DNA from: Caballeronia peredens
GTDB lineage: Bacteria > Pseudomonadota > Gammaproteobacteria > Burkholderiales > Burkholderiaceae
Assembly: GCA_001544595.2 (NCBI GenBank)
Contig: FCOH02000006.1
Location: 186,001-250,000 of the forward strand
Direction: 5' to 3'
DNA length: 64,000 bases
Below the pieces are notes generated by a model. It did not search any database, was not told the DNA's origin, and worked only from the letters and a program-made list of their open reading frames with translations. Position 1 is the stretch's first letter; each line of letters starts with the position of its first letter. Positions 52,505 through 61,077 of the stretch are shown here, piece after piece. Position numbers and translations under genes: made by a program.

Positions 52505-53581
52505 ATGAAGACCTTTCACTGCAACCGCTGCAACCAGTTGGTGTTCTTCGAGAACACGCATTGCGAGAACTGCGGCACGCGGCTCGGCTACGTGCCCGAA
52601 ATCAGTCAGATCAGCGCGTTCGACGAGACCGAAGACGGACGCTGGCGCAGCCTGCACCCGCTCGCGAAGGACGCCCTCTATAAGCCGTGCCATAACTACG
52701 CCGTCGAGAACATCTGCAACTGGGTCGTGCCCGCGCCCGAGCCCGAGCCCGGCGCCTCCGACCCGCTTTGCAGCTCGTGCCAGTTGACCAGCACCATTCC
52801 CAACCTCGCGAATCCGGAGAACCGTCTTTACTGGTATCGCATCGAAGCCGCCAAGCGCCGCTTGCTGTACACCTTTGCCGAGTTGGGCCTCACCGTTAAA
52901 TCGCGCCAGGAAGACCCGGAGCACGGCCTCGAATTTCAGTTTCTCGAAGGCGATGCACAAGGCCGTGGCGTCATGACGGGCCATAACAACGGCATCATCA
53001 CGCTCAACATCGCCGAAGCCGACGATGCGCATCGCGAGAAAACGCGCTCTTCCCTTCACGAACCGTACCGCACGCTGCTCGGCCATTTTCGTCATGAATC
53101 CGGCCACTTCTTCTTCGATCGATTGATCGCCGACACCGCGCGCATCGCACCGTTTCGCACCGCATTCGGCGATGAACAGGCCGACTATGCTGCTGCGCTC
53201 GATCGTCACTATCAGGCGGGTCCGCCCGCTCAATGGGAAGACAATTTCATCAGCGCCTATGCCACGATGCATCCGTGGGAGGACTGGGCGGAGACGTGGG
53301 CGCATTATCTGCACATCGTCGATACGCTCGACACGGCGGTTTCGTGCGGTCTCGTCCTCGTGCCCGACAGCCCACATGAGCCCACGCTCACCGATCAGAC
53401 ACCTGTCGAGGAAACCACCTTCGATAACCTGATGAAGCGCTGGTTTCCGCTGACCTACGTGCTGAACAGCCTCAACCGTAGCCTCGGCATGCCGGACGGA
53501 TATCCGTTCACATTGCCGCCCGCGGTCGTCGACAAGCTGCGCTTCGTGCATCGCGTCGTTGCCGCGGCGGCCAAGCGCTAA
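52505..53581 (+). CDS. putative zinc-binding metallopeptidase (Mx family) with zinc ribbon
   Basis: A 358-residue protein. An N-terminal zinc ribbon (CNRCNQLVFFENTHCENCG, two C-x2-C pairs) precedes a metallopeptidase domain. The active-site helix is GHFRHESGHFFFDRL, an H-E-x2-H variant with His-Glu-Ser-Gly-His. A downstream EDWAETWAHYLHIVDTLDT carries the likely third ligand. Unlike its neighbours it is on the plus strand, between the two ligase modules and divergent from the large transglutaminase. Homologues commonly sit beside alpha-E and ATP-grasp genes, so it may process the peptide product. The start at MKTFHCNRC has no strong ribosome site. Confidence 0.85.
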   Translation: MKTFHCNRCNQLVFFENTHCENCGTRLGYVPEISQISAFDETEDGRWRSLHPLAKDALYKPCHNYAVENICNWVVPAPEPEPGASDPLCSSCQLTSTIPNLANPENRLYWYRIEAAKRRLLYTFAELGLTVKSRQEDPEHGLEFQFLEGDAQGRGVMTGHNNGIITLNIAEADDAHREKTRSSLHEPYRTLLGHFRHESGHFFFDRLIADTARIAPFRTAFGDEQADYAAALDRHYQAGPPAQWEDNFISAYATMHPWEDWAETWAHYLHIVDTLDTAVSCGLVLVPDSPHEPTLTDQTPVEETTFDNLMKRWFPLTYVLNSLNRSLGMPDGYPFTLPPAVVDKLRFVHRVVAAAAKR

Positions 53582-53591
53582 CGGCACGCGT

Positions 53592-54614
53592 CTAGCCCTT
53601 GCTTTGCACTTGAGACTGCGATTGCGACTGTGATTGCGATTGTGTTGGCTCGGGCGCCGGCGGTTCTTCCGGCGCGATCGGCAACAGGAATTCGCGGCTC
53701 ACGCGTCCCGCCAGATCATTCACGCGCGCAAGGAAATCCACGAGATAAGCATGCAGCCCGCCTTTGAGAATGTCGCCGATGCGGCCATTCTTGAGTTCCG
53801 CGCTCAATTGCGCGGCGAGGCGGGCGGCCTCCGTATCGCGTCCCTTCGTCACCTGACCGATCAATGACTCGACCTCCGCGATGCTCGCCGCAAGCGAGCG
53901 CGGCCATTCGCCGTAAAGAATCAGCAAGCCCGCAACCCGTTCCGGTGTGATGACATCGCGATAGACACGGCGATACACCTCAAAGCCCGAGACCGAGCCT
54001 AGTACCGCCGTCCAGTGGTGATAATCGAACGGTTGTGCAGCGGTATCGGCGCGTTGCTCCATCATCTCGAACTTCACGTCCAGAATGCGCGCCGTATTGT
54101 CCGCGCGTTCAATGAACGTCCCGAGACGCATGAAATAGAAGGCGTCATCCTTGACCAGCGTGCCGAGCTGCACGCCGCGGGAAAGATGCGAGCGGAACTT
54201 GACCCATTCGAAGAACGTGTAGGGCTCGCGCTCGAGAATGCCGTCGGCGAGCATGCGCTGACAATCGAGCCACGTCGTGTTGAGCGATTCCCAGAGCTCG
54301 CTGTTGGTCGAACTGCGCACGGCCCGCGCATTTTCACGCGCAGCGCGCAAGCAACTGACGATCGACGACGGATTCGAAATATCGCGCGCCATGAAGTCGA
54401 TCACTTCGCGGCTTTTCATGCCGTGATGCGCGGCTGAATAGATGCCGCTCAACTCCGAAATGGACAACATCGCGCGCCAGCCGAGTTCCGCGTATTCGTC
54501 GGATTGCGGCAGGAGCGAGAGCTGATAGTTCGCATCGAGCATCCGGGCAGTGTTTTCGGCGCGCTCGGTATAGCGCGCCATCCAGAAGAGATGATCCGCG
54601 GTACGGCTCAGCAT
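53592..54614 (-). CDS. alpha-E domain-containing protein
   Basis: A 340-residue, almost wholly helical protein. It opens with MLSRTADHLFWMARYTERAENTARML, the same motif that begins the second half of the 46209-48833 fusion, and later repeats it as MRLGTFIERADNTARILDV. The tail is low-complexity: PEEPPAPEPTQSQSQSQSQS. It is encoded 63 bp downstream of the stand-alone ATP-grasp gene and should be its partner. Confidence 0.87.
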   Translation of the reverse strand: MLSRTADHLFWMARYTERAENTARMLDANYQLSLLPQSDEYAELGWRAMLSISELSGIYSAAHHGMKSREVIDFMARDISNPSSIVSCLRAARENARAVRSSTNSELWESLNTTWLDCQRMLADGILEREPYTFFEWVKFRSHLSRGVQLGTLVKDDAFYFMRLGTFIERADNTARILDVKFEMMEQRADTAAQPFDYHHWTAVLGSVSGFEVYRRVYRDVITPERVAGLLILYGEWPRSLAASIAEVESLIGQVTKGRDTEAARLAAQLSAELKNGRIGDILKGGLHAYLVDFLARVNDLAGRVSREFLLPIAPEEPPAPEPTQSQSQSQSQSQVQSKG

Positions 54615-54677
54615 GGGTGTTCCCGTTTGTTTGTCGTTGTCTTTAGTGCTGCATGGATAACGATGCCTCGAATTTCC

Positions 54678-56150
54678 TTAGCGCTCCAGCACCCAGGTGT
54701 CTTTCGTGCCGCCGCCCTGCGATGAATTGACGACCAGGGAGCCTTCGCGCAAGGCGACACGCGTGAGGCCGCCCGGCACCATGCGCACTTCGGTGCCCGA
54801 GAGCACGAACGGTCGCAAATCGATATGACGCGGTGCGATGCCTGCTTCCACATAAGTCGGACAAGTGGAAAGTGCGAGCGTCGGCTGCGCGATGTACTTC
54901 TCCGGATGCGCTTCGAGCACCGTACGGAATTCCGCGATCTGCGCAGCGGTCGATGCCGGACCCACGAGCATGCCGTAGCCGCCGGCGCCGTGCGTCTCCT
55001 TTACGACGAGTTCGGGCAAATGGTCGAGCACGTACTTGAGATCGTCGGGCTTGCGGCACATCCACGTCGGCACGTTGTTGAGAATCGGCTCCTCGCCAAG
55101 ATAGAAGCGGACCATGTCCGGCACGTAGGGATAAATCGATTTGTCGTCCGCTATGCCTGTGCCTACCGCATTGCACAGCGAAAGATTGCCAGCGCGATAA
55201 GCGCTGATGAGCCCGGGAACGCCGAGCGTCGAGTCGGACCGGAACACGAGCGGATCGAGAAAATCATCGTCGACGCGGCGATAAATCACATCGACGCGCT
55301 GCGGCCCTTGCGTCGTGCGCATATACAAATAATCGTTGTCGACGAAGAGATCCTGCCCTTCGACAAGCTCGACGCCCATTTGCTGGGCGAGAAACGCGTG
55401 CTCGAAGTAAGCCGAGTTATACATGCCCGGCGTCATGACCACGATGGTCGGATTCTCGACAGCGGCAGGCGCGGCCGCACGCAAAGTGTCGAGCAGCAAA
55501 TCCGGATAATGCGCGACCGGTGCGACACGATTGCGCGCGAAGAGATCAGGAAAGAGCCGCATCATCATCTTGCGGTTCTCGAGCATATACGACACGCCCG
55601 ACGGAACGCGCAGATTGTCTTCGAGCACATAGAACTCGCCTTGCCCGGCCCGAACGATATCGATGCCCGCAATGTGCGCGTAAATATCGCGAGCCACATT
55701 CACACCGCGCATTTGCGGCCGATATTGCGCGTTGCCGAGAATCTGCGCCTCGGGAATGATCCCCGCGCGAATGATGTCCTGCTCGTGATAAATATCGTGG
55801 ATGAAGCGGTTGAGGGCGTTGACGCGTTGCCTCAAGCCGCGTTCGAGTGCACGCCATTCGTCGGCGGGAAAAATGCGCGGAATGACGTCGAACGGAATGG
55901 TGCGCTCAGGAATGATGCCGGGCACGTCGCTCGTTCCATACACCGCGAACGTGATGCCTACGCGGCGAAAGTTGAGATCCGCTTCAGCGCGCTTGATATC
56001 GATTTGCTGATCGCTTTGCGCGGCCAGCCAGCCCAAGAAATCGCGGTAATGCGTACGCGGATCGCCCACGCCACGAAAATCCGCCGCCGACACGCCGCGC
56101 GCCTCAAGATCACTGCGCTCGAACATTTCGTTGAAGAATGCTTGCGTCAT
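54678..56150 (-). CDS. circularly permuted type 2 ATP-grasp protein
   Basis: A 490-residue predicted amide ligase. Motifs parallel those of the fused protein: VYGTSDVPGIIPERTIPFDVIPRI, LGNAQYRPQMRGVNV, LEDNLRVPSGVSYMLENRKM, VMTPGMYNSAYFEHAFLAQQMGVELVEGQDL, RSDSTLGVPGLISAYRAGNL and a Gly-rich THGAGGYGMLVGP loop for ATP. GGAAG 7 nt upstream supports ATG 56150; the long upstream frame is spurious. It is the first gene of the two-gene module with alpha-E. Confidence 0.88.
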   Translation of the reverse strand: MTQAFFNEMFERSDLEARGVSAADFRGVGDPRTHYRDFLGWLAAQSDQQIDIKRAEADLNFRRVGITFAVYGTSDVPGIIPERTIPFDVIPRIFPADEWRALERGLRQRVNALNRFIHDIYHEQDIIRAGIIPEAQILGNAQYRPQMRGVNVARDIYAHIAGIDIVRAGQGEFYVLEDNLRVPSGVSYMLENRKMMMRLFPDLFARNRVAPVAHYPDLLLDTLRAAAPAAVENPTIVVMTPGMYNSAYFEHAFLAQQMGVELVEGQDLFVDNDYLYMRTTQGPQRVDVIYRRVDDDFLDPLVFRSDSTLGVPGLISAYRAGNLSLCNAVGTGIADDKSIYPYVPDMVRFYLGEEPILNNVPTWMCRKPDDLKYVLDHLPELVVKETHGAGGYGMLVGPASTAAQIAEFRTVLEAHPEKYIAQPTLALSTCPTYVEAGIAPRHIDLRPFVLSGTEVRMVPGGLTRVALREGSLVVNSSQGGGTKDTWVLER

Positions 56151-56582
56151 AGCCGGTCTTCCATATGAAGTGCATGCCGGGGACTGACAATTCCCCTTTG
56201 CTCGTTTTTCTGGTCGCACTCGCAAAACGCCTGAAGAGCCCGAAAGACGCGACGCATCCGAACATACCGAATACGTCGATAGGCAACCCCGAAGCGCGAT
56301 GTCCTTCAATCCGTCACATCATTGTGTGCGGTGCATCGATTGCGCAGGCAGCCCAGTGCCGTTTGTTTTAAGCAACTTCAATGCCAATGATCTTAGTGTT
56401 CTGTTCCTCCAGTACTAGCGCATGCCAGATACGCCATTCGCCAAGCATGCACCAAGAAAGCGCATTGCGGTATGAGGCTGCACACGCTGAGCATTCGTTT
56501 CATGCCGCAATACGGTGCGCAAAGTTTGGCGCGTGACGCGGCGCCGGTATCATAGGCGTCTCCCAGCGACATTCACACGCAC
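56151..56582. other. 432-bp gene-free region with an inverted repeat
   Basis: Divergent spacer between the ATP-grasp gene and yceH. No coding frame with support. TTGCGGTATGA (56465-56475) and TCATGCCGCAA (56500-56510) form an 11-bp stem with one G-T pair and a 24-nt loop, about 75 bp before yceH. A small GGGGA/TCCCC hairpin lies near 56187-56205. Promoters for both genes must be here but none is clear. Confidence 0.5.
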
Positions 56583-57290
56583 ATGAATACTCCTTCAGAC
56601 GCCGCTCCGCGGCCCGCCCTCCGCGAACTCACGCCGCTCGAGGCGCGCGTTCTGGGCGTGCTCGTCGAAAAGCAGCATACGGTACCGGACACATATCCGC
56701 TTTCGCTGAATTCCCTGACTGCGGGTTGCAATCAGAAGACGGCCCGTTCGCCGGTGATGAACGTCAGCGAGGACGAAGTGTTGACGACCATCGACGGCCT
56801 CAAGCGTCTGAGCCTCGTGATCGAAGGAAGCAGCAGCCGCGTCCCACGATTCGAACATAACGTGAACCGGGTACTCGGCGTGCCCAGCCAATCGGTTGCC
56901 TTGCTCGCGACGCTCTTTCTGCGCGGTCCGCAAACGGCGGCCGAATTGCGTGCCAACAGCGCACGACTGCATTCGTTCGCCGATATATCGTCGGTAGAGA
57001 GCTTTCTGGATGAACTCGCCAGCAGCGAGCCGCCGCGCGTGGTCCGCTTGCCGCGCGTTCCCGGCGAGCGCGAAAACCGCTGGGCCCACTTGCTGTGCGG
57101 TGAAGTGAGCTTTAGCGAAGCCCTCGCGCGAGACGCGCAGGGTGGCGAATCCTTTTCGCTATCCGAATTCGAGGCGCTCAAGTCCGAGCAGAAACGCCTC
57201 GCTCATGAAGTCGTGCAACTGCGCGCGATCGTCCAGCGCATGGCGGGCGAGTTAGGGATCTCGCTCGATCAACCGGCATCTGACGCCTGA
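56583..57290 (+). CDS. yceH: YceH family protein (DUF480)
   Basis: A 235-residue protein of two winged-helix domains: LTPLEARVLGVLVEKQHTVPDTYPLSLNSLTAGCNQKTAR near the N-terminus and SVALLATLFLRGPQTAAELR in the second. The C-terminal helix (EFEALKSEQKRLAHEVVQLRAIVQRM) looks like a coiled coil. The family is conserved in proteobacteria with no proven function; DNA binding is suggested by the fold. The next gene starts 18 bp downstream. Confidence 0.88.
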   Translation: MNTPSDAAPRPALRELTPLEARVLGVLVEKQHTVPDTYPLSLNSLTAGCNQKTARSPVMNVSEDEVLTTIDGLKRLSLVIEGSSSRVPRFEHNVNRVLGVPSQSVALLATLFLRGPQTAAELRANSARLHSFADISSVESFLDELASSEPPRVVRLPRVPGERENRWAHLLCGEVSFSEALARDAQGGESFSLSEFEALKSEQKRLAHEVVQLRAIVQRMAGELGISLDQPASDA

Positions 57291-57307
57291 TTTTTGTTCG
57301 CTCGAAC

Positions 57308-58051
57308 ATGCACGAACCGCTTGCTTCGGCGCCGCTCGTCTTTCGCGACGACGGAACGCCTTACTCGCCGCGCCACGACGACATTTATCACAGCGTCGCG
57401 GGCGCATTGGCGCAAGCGCGCCACGTCTTCCTGAACGGCAATGGCTTGCCGGAACGATGGCGCGAGAAAACGCGCTTCACCGTGCTGGAAACGGGCTTTG
57501 GCATGGGCGTCAACTTTCTTGCGACCTGGGCGGCATGGCGTGACGATCCTCGACGCGCCACGTCGATCGAATTCGTGTCGATCGAGAAGCATCCGTTTAG
57601 CGCAGGTGACTTGCGTCGCGCTCATGCGGCAATCATCGATGATCAGTCGATTTCGCCGCTGGCCGATGCGCTTGCATCCGCATGGCCGCCGCTGGTTGCC
57701 GGTGTGCATCGAATCGAATTCGACGCGGGGGCGCTAACGCTGACACTCGCTTTCGGTGACGCCGCGAACCTCTTGCCGCACTTGTCAGAAACGGGTGTGT
57801 CCGCCGATGCGATTTATCTCGATGGTTTCGCACCCGCGAAGAATCCGGACATGTGGACGCCCGCCATATTCGCCACGCTCGCCGACATGACCAGCGAAGA
57901 CGCAACTTTCGCCACCTATACGAGCGCGGGCGACGTCAAGCGAGCGCTTCTGCAAAACGGCTTTGAGTATCGCAAGGCCCCAGGCTTTGGCGGCAAACGC
58001 GCGATGCTCATCGGCAAGCGAAGTTGTTCGCAAACCGTCAATAATTCGTAA
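57308..58051 (+). CDS. mnmD: tRNA 5-methylaminomethyl-2-thiouridine methyltransferase MnmD
   Basis: A 247-residue stand-alone version of the MnmC N-terminal half. It methylates the aminomethyl group at U34 of certain tRNAs with S-adenosylmethionine. Seen are YSPRHDDIYHSVAGALAQARHVFLNGN, the SAM-binding VLETGFGMGVNFLATW, and the catalytic DGFAPAKNPDMWTPAIF. The MnmC oxidase half (FAD) is absent. The spacing to yceH suggests co-transcription. Confidence 0.9.
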   Translation: MHEPLASAPLVFRDDGTPYSPRHDDIYHSVAGALAQARHVFLNGNGLPERWREKTRFTVLETGFGMGVNFLATWAAWRDDPRRATSIEFVSIEKHPFSAGDLRRAHAAIIDDQSISPLADALASAWPPLVAGVHRIEFDAGALTLTLAFGDAANLLPHLSETGVSADAIYLDGFAPAKNPDMWTPAIFATLADMTSEDATFATYTSAGDVKRALLQNGFEYRKAPGFGGKRAMLIGKRSCSQTVNNS

Positions 58052-58309
58052 GCGTAATCGCGTCGATATGAAGGCCTTTTTTTAGCGAATTCTGCTTGAG
58101 ATGGCCTAGCACCGAATCACTTAGAAAGCCCTCCGTAATCGCGAATTTCGCTTCCTGTCTCCTCTCCCTTCTGCTCCGGGCAACAAACCGGAATATCTTG
58201 GATAATGCGCACCCGTTGGCGCCGCGGCCTTTGCTCGCATCAGCGAAACGAACGTCGGGCCGGCGCGCCGTCACGTTATTGTCAGCGCTGATTCACGAGG
58301 AGACATGCT

Positions 58310-58510
58310 TTGGAACCCAACGACGATGCACCCGGCAACCCATGGCTGTGGGTTGTGCTATTGATCCCTTACGTCGCTTTGCTGTGGCTGCCGTTTTATA
58401 ACGAAACACGTCCTTCTCTTGCGGGCTTCCCGTTTTTCTACTGGTATCAGTTTCTTTGGGTGCCGCTCACGTCGCTCCTGATTTACGTCGTGTATAAGGG
58501 CCTCAAATGA
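58310..58510 (+). CDS. DUF3311 small membrane protein
   Basis: A 66-residue protein with two hydrophobic helices (WLWVVLLIPYVALLWLPFY and YQFLWVPLTSLLIYVVYK). It starts with TTG, with AGGAG 6 nt upstream. DUF3311 proteins are found directly before SSS-family symporters and are probably small accessory subunits. Its stop overlaps the next start as ATGA. The 258-bp spacer before it (58052-58309) contains a T-tract near 58078 and no gene. Confidence 0.87.
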   Translation: MEPNDDAPGNPWLWVVLLIPYVALLWLPFYNETRPSLAGFPFFYWYQFLWVPLTSLLIYVVYKGLK

Positions 58511-59988
58511 ACGATCTCACTCCTGTCGATCCGGTCGCGATGACCATCTTCATCGCGTTCTTCGTGCTCGTGACCGTCGTCGGTTTCTTTGCCGCACGCT
58601 GGAAGCGCGGCGATCTCAATCAGTTGCATGAGTGGGGCCTGGGCGGCCGCCAGTTTGGCGTGCTGATTTCATGGTTTCTCGTCGGCGGCGATTTCTATAC
58701 CGCTTACACGGTGATCGCCGTACCTGCGCTCGTCTATTCGGTCGGCGCATACGGCTTCTTTGCTCTGCCTTATACGATCATCGTTTATCCGTTCGTGTTC
58801 GCGGTCATGCCTAAATTGTGGAAGATCGCACACGCGAAAAATCACATCACCGGCGCCGATTACGTGCAAGGCGAATATGGCGGCAAATGGTTCCCGGCGG
58901 CGGTCGCCGTCACGGGCATCGTCGCGACGATGCCCTATATCGCGTTGCAGCTCGTCGGCATGCAGGTCGTTATCAAGGGTCTCGGCGTAACGGGCGAACT
59001 GCCGCTCATCGTCGCGTTCGTGATTCTGGCGCTCTATACCTATACGAGCGGCCTGCGCGCGCCTGCCATGATCGCGTTCGTCAAGGACATCATGATCTAT
59101 ATCGTCGTGATTGCGGCGGTGTGGCTCATTCCGCTCAAGCTTGGCGGATACGCTCATGTATTCGATTCCGCGGACCAATACTTCAAGGCGAAGGGCGGCC
59201 CGACCGGCATCATTCTCAAGCCGGGTCAATTCACAGCTTATGCATCGCTTGCGCTCGGCTCAGCGCTCGCGGCGTTCATGTATCCGCATACGATGACGGC
59301 GGTTCTTTCTTCCTCGTCGGCTGCAACCGTGCGCAAGAACGCGATCTTCCTGCCTGCGTACACATTGTTGCTCGGCCTGATCGCGTTGCTCGGCTATATG
59401 GCGATCGCAGCAGGCGTACATGTGAAGTCCGCTTCGGACGTTGTGCCGGTGCTCTTCGGCACGCTGTTTCCTTCGTGGTTCGTCGGCTTCGCCGCGGCGG
59501 CGATCGCGATCAGTGCGCTGGTGCCTGCGGCAATCATGTCGATCGGCGCGGCGAATCTCTTCACCCGCAATTTGTGGCGCCCGCTCGTGTCTCCCGACAT
59601 GACGCCGGCGTCCGAAGCATCGACCGCCAAACTCGTGTCGCTCGTCGTGAAATTCGGCGCTTTGCTTTTCATCGTGTTCCTGCCGACACAGTATGCGATC
59701 GACCTGCAATTGCTTGGCGGCGTGTGGATCTTGCAGATCTTCCCGGCCGTCGTGTTCACGCTCTTTACGCGCCGTCTGACGACGCCTGGCCTCTTTCTTG
59801 GCTGGCTTTGCGGAATCGTCCTTGGCACCGGCCTTGCAATTTCCCAAGGCCTCAAGCCGGTATATGCGCTGCATGTAGGCGATGCAACCTGGCCGATGTA
59901 TATCGGCTTGATTGCGCTCGCGGTGAATATCATCGTGACGTATGTCGTGTCGCTCGTTACGCGGCGCAGCGTCGTTCCTGCCGTATAA
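58507..59988 (+). CDS. mctP: sodium:solute symporter, monocarboxylate permease (MctP-like)
   Basis: A 493-residue permease of the SSS family with about 13 helices. Typical marks are DLNQLHEWGLGGRQFGVLISWFLVGGDFYTAYTVIAVP, NHITGADYVQGEYGGKW, and SGLRAPAMIAFVKDIMIYIVVI. The close similarity in layout to MctP (lactate, pyruvate, acetate, alanine uptake), with DUF3311 upstream, supports a monocarboxylate carrier. Translation is coupled to DUF3311 through the ATGA overlap. A strong terminator follows. Confidence 0.85.
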   Translation: MNDLTPVDPVAMTIFIAFFVLVTVVGFFAARWKRGDLNQLHEWGLGGRQFGVLISWFLVGGDFYTAYTVIAVPALVYSVGAYGFFALPYTIIVYPFVFAVMPKLWKIAHAKNHITGADYVQGEYGGKWFPAAVAVTGIVATMPYIALQLVGMQVVIKGLGVTGELPLIVAFVILALYTYTSGLRAPAMIAFVKDIMIYIVVIAAVWLIPLKLGGYAHVFDSADQYFKAKGGPTGIILKPGQFTAYASLALGSALAAFMYPHTMTAVLSSSSAATVRKNAIFLPAYTLLLGLIALLGYMAIAAGVHVKSASDVVPVLFGTLFPSWFVGFAAAAIAISALVPAAIMSIGAANLFTRNLWRPLVSPDMTPASEASTAKLVSLVVKFGALLFIVFLPTQYAIDLQLLGGVWILQIFPAVVFTLFTRRLTTPGLFLGWLCGIVLGTGLAISQGLKPVYALHVGDATWPMYIGLIALAVNIIVTYVVSLVTRRSVVPAV

Positions 59989-60004
59989 GTCCACGCTCGC
60001 TGCA

Positions 60005-60034
60005 GAGCGCCGGCGTCTCACGACGCCGGCGCTC
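60005..60034 (+). terminator. rho-independent terminator after the symporter gene
   Basis: A perfect 13-bp stem GAGCGCCGGCGTC / GACGCCGGCGCTC with loop TCAC, followed by TTTCG. It lies 17 bp after the stop codon. Confidence 0.88.
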
Positions 60035-60082
60035 TTTCGAATTGCGGTGATACCATCGACGTCAAGCCAATTTCCTGACGCA

Positions 60083-61051
60083 ATGCGTGTCATGACCGCA
60101 AGCGAGAATATCCCGGCCTTTTCCTCCGTCGCAAACGATGTCTTCGCTCGGGACGCGCTCTCGATAGGCATCACTTTGCCGATCACCGGCGAGAATCAAA
60201 GCGCGGTCGATTTCGATGAACAGATTGCGCTGGCGCACCTCGCGGATCGACTCGGTTATCGCGCGCTATGGGTTCGCGATGTACCGCTCAATAGCATCGA
60301 CTATCCCGATCCGGTCGGGCATCTCGATCCGTGGGTGTTGCTGGGCGCACTTGCATCGAACACGCAGCGGATTGCGCTCATCAGCGGTGCGATTGTGTTG
60401 ACGCTCAGGCATCCGCTGCATGTCGCCAAGGCTGCGTTCTCGGTCAACACGCTCTCGCAGGGACGTTTTATTCTCGGTGTCGGCTCGGGCGATCGTCCGC
60501 CTGAATATGCCGCGTTCGGTCGCAACCCGGATGAGCGACGCGATCTTTATCGGAATCACTGGGAGACGCTCGCTGCCGCTGTCACGCAACCCTCGCGAGT
60601 GATTGCCGATCATGCGTCAGCAGACGCGCCCGAGTTTTATCTTTTGCCTCGCCAAAGCGCATCGATTCCGTTGCTTGCAGTGGGCTCGGGCGGTCAGAGC
60701 GTCGACTGGATCGCGCGCCATTCGCTTGGCTGGATGACCTACCACCGCGAGCCGCAAGCACAACGCGGCCGCTACAGCATGTGGCGCGCCGCGGTCGAAC
60801 GTACCGTTCCCGGCGCGTTTCGCGCATTCGGCGTGGCGATGCGACTCGATCTCAGCGACAACGCGGACGAACCCGCAAGCGAGATTTCACTCGGCTATCG
60901 CACGGGACACCGCGCGCTCACTGACGTCTTGCGACGGATGCGCGAAAGCGGCACGCATCATGTCACGCTCAATATCGACTCGGAACGACGCCCTGCGCGC
61001 GATGTCATCGAAGAAATCGCTGCCCGTGTGCTTCCCCAGTTTCATCGCTGA
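60083..61051 (+). CDS. LLM-class (luciferase-like) flavin oxidoreductase
   Basis: About 322 residues with the bacterial-luciferase (beta/alpha)8 fold: LADRLGYRALWVRDVPL, LSQGRFILGVGSGDRPPEYAAFG, then PLLAVGSGGQSVDWIARHSLGW. The family uses FMN or F420 to oxidise small molecules, often as the monooxygenase of a two-component pair. No flavin reductase is adjacent. Starts at 60083 and 60092 are both possible and neither has a ribosome site. It precedes the amidase by 26 bp in the same direction. Confidence 0.82.
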   Translation: MRVMTASENIPAFSSVANDVFARDALSIGITLPITGENQSAVDFDEQIALAHLADRLGYRALWVRDVPLNSIDYPDPVGHLDPWVLLGALASNTQRIALISGAIVLTLRHPLHVAKAAFSVNTLSQGRFILGVGSGDRPPEYAAFGRNPDERRDLYRNHWETLAAAVTQPSRVIADHASADAPEFYLLPRQSASIPLLAVGSGGQSVDWIARHSLGWMTYHREPQAQRGRYSMWRAAVERTVPGAFRAFGVAMRLDLSDNADEPASEISLGYRTGHRALTDVLRRMRESGTHHVTLNIDSERRPARDVIEEIAARVLPQFHR

Positions 61052-61077
61052 TCAGTCGGCTCTTACACGACCAAATC

